NCBI GenBank assembly: GCA_018417955.1
Contig: JACTVC010000002.1
Location: forward strand, 1,922,001 to 1,986,000
Direction of reading: 5' to 3'
Source: Laccaria trichodermophora
Lineage: Eukaryota > Basidiomycota > Agaricomycetes > Agaricales > Hydnangiaceae
Length of the DNA: 64,000 nucleotides
Shown: piece after piece, positions 59,644 through 64,000 of the stretch
How the letters are laid out: each line of letters begins with the position of its first letter
Numbering within the stretch: the first letter of the stretch is position 1
Program-made: the position numbers and the translations under genes
Notes under the pieces: generated by a model
What the model saw: the letters and a program-made list of their open reading frames with translations, nothing else
Told to the model about the DNA's origin: nothing
Databases searched by the model: none

Positions 59644-60454
59644 TTTGACAACAACGGTTCTGGTAACTTTTTCAAGGGAGTGAACGACAGAAAAATAAGG
59701 GAAGGTAGTGCTGAGGTATAGATCGACGAGAAGCTAGCTGGACAATTGGTATCCTATCGTGGTGCATTTTTTTAGCGAAAAGGAACGGAGAGAAGCTGCG
59801 ACGAGTATAGAGGAACAAACCTTTGAGCCGAGTGGTCTGGTCTGAAGGAATTGATATTACAATATGCCTGAATCCCGGCTGTTAGAAGAGTCAGCTGAGG
59901 ATGAAGAGTCGAACAGGAGGAGATGGCACCCTTTCGACGCTCCAATTCTGGGGAATAGAGATGAGGAGAATGGTTGAGGACGTAGTAGCCTTTGAGAAAT
60001 ATAACTATTCGTCGCTGAGCACGCTACGTTTATTTGGTCCCTGAACTCAAGTCTCGGCAATTCCCCCCAAATTTTTCGACTCCGGTCCAACTCGGCCTAA
60101 GTATATACTGTGCCACTTCACACCAAAAAAATTATCTTGCCTTTTGGTGCCTCCTTTCCCCCAAGGGTCTAAAGTTAGCTACTTTGTACTAGATAATTAG
60201 CAGCCCACGGGGGGTGGAGACGACGAAGCACAGTGCCCCAAGCTGTTCTTCCAAGGCCTTTCCCGCAATAGCCGAAAAAAAGCCCTCCAGGGTCCACCTT
60301 CGATTTCAGAACATAGGGGTACCGTTGCCATTTACATAAACCTCCCACTGTGTGATTTCTGACGTGGAAATCTAGCAGAAACTACGACTGCGGGGATCTG
60401 GGCAGAGCGAGCCTCATTTCTATTCTGGTAGTCTACATGTGGCGTGAAGAATCC
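59644..60454. other. Intergenic region upstream of the PUF gene
   Basis: 811 nt between the PUF start codon and the stop codon of the Vps38 gene; it should hold the PUF promoter and 5' leader and the Vps38 3' end. No gene or repeat recognised. Confidence 0.55.
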
Positions 60455-63400
60455 TCAAGGAGGCAGTTGAGCGATGGTTGACGGTAATACACCCTCACTC
60501 GACACCTTATGATCAATGTCATTATCGAGTTCAGGTTCACCTATGTGATCTTCCTCTTCTGCGTCGCCCGCTCGCGTATCCCCATGAATTGTCCTCTGGT
60601 CTTCATCATCGCACTCACTTTGCAGTGATTTGGCCTCATTTTCGATGACCACGCTTGGACTGGAGCTAGAATATCGACCACGAAGAAACCCTGAAAACGG
60701 GACGAGTCCGAGAAACGGTCGGGACTTTCGAGCTTCATCCCCCACATTGGCGACCGTCGGTGTGGTTGAACCACTTATGGGTGGTGTGTGAGCTTCCAAG
60801 GCGATATCTCCCACTGAAGCTTTAGGAGTGCCGAGCTCCTGACTCGCGCTGGAGCCTTCAATTTCATCTTGCAGCTCTAAAGTGATAGTTGGTGGCACAA
60901 CCGGATTGGATCGTTGATGAGACCTTTATAAATAATCGGCTCTCTGAGGATAAAAAGTATCTGATTGGACTAACGTTGCTTGAGCCCGATCATCATGGCT
61001 CAAAGTCAACAGAAGATTTTTGAGGTTAGGTAATGTATGGCGCATGTCGAGCGCCCTCAGGTCGCGTTCTGCCATGAGCTAAAGCAGGTTAGGAACCTCT
61101 TTTGCGCACCAACAGATACCGATACTTACCATCTCGATGTCTTTATTTAGAAGAAATACACCATACTCGAACCGATAGGTGTCCACGCCCTTGGAAAACA
61201 ACGGAAACCTAAAGTCGAAGCTTTACGAACAGGTTTGTCGCTCAGCCTTCTATACGCACATTCGAGGGCCCACCATGGCTGAAATACCATCTCTGATTAA
61301 GCTGCGACTTCCGACGCATGTTACAGGGTAAATCAAACTTTTTCCAAGATATGTGGCCAACAATTGCAATACTTGCGCTGCAAATCCCAATGCAGTTGCA
61401 ACCGTCTCTTCTGTGATGTCTTTGTATTCCGGTAGACACAACGGCGGAGCTGGATCACTGGCAGCTAAGGGTATTGGCAAAGGCACGTCGAGGATGGCGA
61501 ACAACAAGTCAGGTGAAGATTGGAGGTCAATTGGAAAGATGTCGGAAAGCGTTGTTAAAAGTGATACTCTGATTGGACGAAGGAGAAGCCGGAGTGATTC
61601 CAATCTAGTCCTAAAAAACCGAAAGTTAATGGACGCCAGCTAGAAAAACCAAAACGAACCGCTCTGAACTAATGGATTCTTGCACTGCAGCTCCAACAAT
61701 GACTACTTGTTGACTTTGGACTTTCGCAGCAGCGAGTGCTTCCCTTCTTTGTTGAAGCCGTTGCCGACGGTCATTGATGCTGACCTTCGCTGTTTAAAGA
61801 GTTGACAAGGGAAAAACTCAAACAGGGGGAACATACTTTGCGCCAATCTATCGATTGCGCGCTCATGGCCCGTTTTTAAATCCTCTAGAGCAGCTTCTCG
61901 TTCCGATATTTCACGTTTCTGGTTGTGCTTCAGTCGAGTAAAGATAGGCAAAAGGCAAAAACATACAAGGCGAATAAGTGGATCCTCTTTGATGGCCACG
62001 TCTATTTCTTGAACAATGTCGAAAAGCGACGATTCGTTATCTAAAATGCAAGACTGAATTGTAACAAGTCTTTAGGAGCACCAGTTAAGCGAGGAATTGA
62101 TTTCCATAAATGTCTACGCACTTGAGGATATCTGGCCACCCTGCAGTCTTCAGGTGATCCCGAGACTCAGTCACACTTCCAACGCCCCTCCGATGCCGCC
62201 TTCGGGAAAGTGGTAGAACTTCCTGTATTTCCTCGGACGCAAAGGTAGGATGTTTGCCAGATTGCTTAACCCTTCGTACCTCTGATTCCGGATCAGAGGC
62301 GTATCCAATCGAGGGGGTGGAAGCCCGTGATGACGACATAAGGTTTTGAGAAAGACAAAATGTTTTGCCCGGTGGGGAGAGTGTGATGAGAACAGTGTTG
62401 GATGGAAGTTGCGAGGGATAGATAACAAGCTGATCAAAAAATGTCATTTGTTCTTGCTTCCGGGGGTATGCATGCATAGCGAACGCACTTCATCCGAGAG
62501 AGGTATCAGGTCTTGTAGGTCAACGTCCCAGTCATCGAGCATCTTCCACTCAGATGCCTCATTGTCCAATGAAACACTTCCAGACGGCCGTCGTTCATTT
62601 GTTCGTATGTCCTGTGGCCTGTGTGTTGGGATTTTCCCCCAGATTTCGAGTTTAAGAACGTGTCCACCGGTATCACTCCACGACAGAAAATCAAGATCAA
62701 AACGAGCATCAAAGTGAAAAAGGGGATTGGTAGAAGGCCGATGTAAAGCTGAAAGGTATTTGGGCGTAGGTGACGACAGTTGAGCTAGATTTGCGTGGCC
62801 ATGGAAAAGGTGCCTTGAGGGCGATGTCGTTATTTGACAGGTTGCAGTCCCGGAGAGTCTAAACTGCTCAACTTTCTTCTTGTGCGTGCGTTGGGAATCA
62901 AGTTGTGAAGTTCGAGTCATCCCATTGAATGAATTAGTAGAGAAACCCGCCCCAGCTCTTCCCGGCGAAGACGCCAAGTTTGCGGTAGGTACAGTGGCTC
63001 GTTTACTGGTCTCTGTGCGCGAAGTCAAAGCAGATTCTCCCGTATAGTGTGTCGAGGGGGGTATCGCGATGGTAATAAATGTCTCTGTCAAACGAGAACT
63101 GATGACCTTCTCAAGTCCTGTTTGGGAGTGATCAGGAAGCAAGACCGAAGCTGTCGTCATGGCGGAAGCGCTTCCCAAGATATTGGATGCAGATGCAGTA
63201 ACGCGGGAGCTGGTAGAGGACGTTTTGGAGGTTGTCCTTGGTCGTTGAGGTCGGGCTGTTAGAGGTGATCTCGAAGGCGCAAACGGAAGCGTTTGGTTAG
63301 AAGTGCGACCCAGGGTTCCTCCGCCACTGGAGAAATCAACTCTGGCGCCCGAGGCCTTCCTCCCCCTTTGTTCTGCGAAACTGTTAATCGTCCCTCCCTC

Positions 63401-63747
63401 ATGAGGTCCATCGTCCGGCTTTGCATTCAACCTTGCCGTCGTCGAAGTAGTGGAAAGTTTCCGAGCACGTTTTCTCGAACTGATTATGCCCAGGTCGTCC
63501 GTCGTCCCAGGTATCGCATACTGAGATTGTTCCACAGGCTGGGATAAAGCTGAGGTGAATGCATCGCGGACAGGAAAGGGAGTGAGGTTGCGAATTTGAA
63601 TGGCAGTAATGTGTCGGATACGCCTCTGATTCAGTAGAGTTGTTGATTAAGCTGAGGTCATTGAATAATACGAAGACTTACTGGGGTTAATTGACGGTCA
63701 GCATCGAGTGGTGGCTCCGCGACTGAAATTGGTGTATTTCTGGTCAT
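60455..63747 (-). CDS. VPS38: UVRAG/Vps38-like subunit of PI3-kinase complex II
   Basis: Subunit expected to partner Vps34, Vps15 and Vps30/Beclin in endosomal sorting and autophagosome maturation. The start at 63747 gives MTRNTPISVAEPPLDADRQL, then RRIRHITAIQIRNLTPFPVR, a typical N-terminal block, and a disordered S/T region. A C2-like segment follows (FHFDARFDLDFLSWSDTGGH, LKLEIWGKIP, WKMLDDWDVDLQDLIPLSDE). The central coiled coil is NQKREISEREAALEDLKTGH, then VSINDRRQRLQQRREALAAA. The C-terminal domain includes LRLLLRPIRVSLLTTLSDIF, AAQVLQLLATYLGKSLIYPV and FPLFSKGVDTYRFEYGVFLL. A low-complexity acidic tail ends STIAQLPP with a TGA at 60455-60457. Atg14-like proteins are the main alternative; the FPLFSKGVD-type block favours UVRAG/Vps38. 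Confidence 0.83.
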
Positions 63748-63844
63748 CAGTGTGAAGGAACAAGCGCTGAAAATAGTGAATACGACTTTGTATGCACAAC
63801 TACTTTTGAGCTCCACTGCACTCCATCCTGGCCCACTGGTCCAA

Positions 63845-64000
63845 ATGGCGTCTCCCCTCAAGCCTCATCCAACGAATCGGTCCGCACTCGATGATGCAAA
63901 AGCAATGCCACCTCCGCCAGCACCGGTGCGGCAGGCCTTGATAATGGAACCTGAAATCAACGGGCTAGCAGATTCTCTGCAGGTGAGGCTCAATACGTCA
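63845..64000 (+). CDS. 5' end of an unrecognised gene, cut by the window edge
   Basis: The ATG at 63845, 97 nt from the divergent Vps38 start, opens MASPLKPHPTNRSALDDAKA and MPPPPAPVRQALIMEPEING and reaches ADSLQ, where CAG|gtgagg looks like a splice donor at about 63982. The rest is beyond the window. No domain can be identified from these 46 residues. Confidence 0.5.
   Translation, partial: MASPLKPHPTNRSALDDAKAMPPPPAPVRQALIMEPEINGLADSLQVRLNTS

Overview
The window comes from a filamentous basidiomycete, most likely an Agaricomycete. Nearly every gene is cut by several 45-60 nt GT-AG introns, many with a CTAAC-type branch point. The gene set is fungal nuclear housekeeping, and the dynein motor gene has the separated layout reported for Agaricomycetes. 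I saw no rRNA, tRNA, CRISPR array, intact transposon or viral sequence. All exon joins were made by eye from frame continuity and splice motifs.

Layout, left to right. 50-1404 (-): mitochondrial dicarboxylate carrier. 1806-3750 (+): SUB2 DEAD-box helicase. 3965-14066 (+): a very large PK-like/AAA/GAF hybrid histidine kinase (fungal class X). 14225-15709 (-): Pho85-type CDK. 15862-18341 (+): UTP5/WDR43-like nucleolar protein. 18423-20155 (+) and 20406-21952 (-): two unrecognised proteins. 22187-22658 (-): mitoribosomal mL43. 22728-24826 (+): unrecognised protein with a Q/Y/T-rich tail. 24888-26318: a decayed island with a mutated fragment of homoserine kinase and an apparently frameshifted HNH-nuclease-like gene. 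26391-27556 (+): intact homoserine kinase. 27684-39087 (-): cytoplasmic dynein heavy chain lacking its tail. 39249-39733 (+): SmE. 39788-40993 (-): PEX10. 41064-41653 (+): MGR2/ROMO1. 41851-43245 (-): secreted protein with an in-frame stop. 44431-45544 (+): HAD phosphatase. 46008-46894 (-): p23/SBA1. 47018-47749 (+): orphan membrane-protein ORF. 47832-50372 (+): MDV1-like WD40 protein. 50531-52576 (+): SprT/GCNA-like metalloprotease. 52631-54710 (-): cytochrome P450. 55015-55296 (+): ribosomal uS14/RPS29. 55905-59643 (-): Pumilio-family RNA-binding protein. 60455-63747 (-): UVRAG/Vps38. 63845 onward (+): start of an unrecognised gene cut by the window edge.

The genes do not form one pathway; this is an ordinary gene-dense fungal segment. 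Loose themes are RNA processing and ribosome production (SUB2, UTP5, SmE, RPS29, mL43, PUF), signalling (histidine kinase, CDK), organelle function (carrier, MGR2, PEX10, MDV1, Vps38) and the dynein motor.

The points most worth a second look are: (1) a cluster of micro-exons, including a 4-nt exon in MGR2 and consecutive 8- and 15-nt exons in the dicarboxylate carrier, which simple gene finders would miss; (2) a dynein heavy chain that starts near the linker, implying that the tail is encoded by another gene; (3) a homoserine kinase fragment whose differences from the intact gene are rich in C-to-T and G-to-A changes at CpG; (4) a premature TAA inside an otherwise continuous secreted-protein frame.
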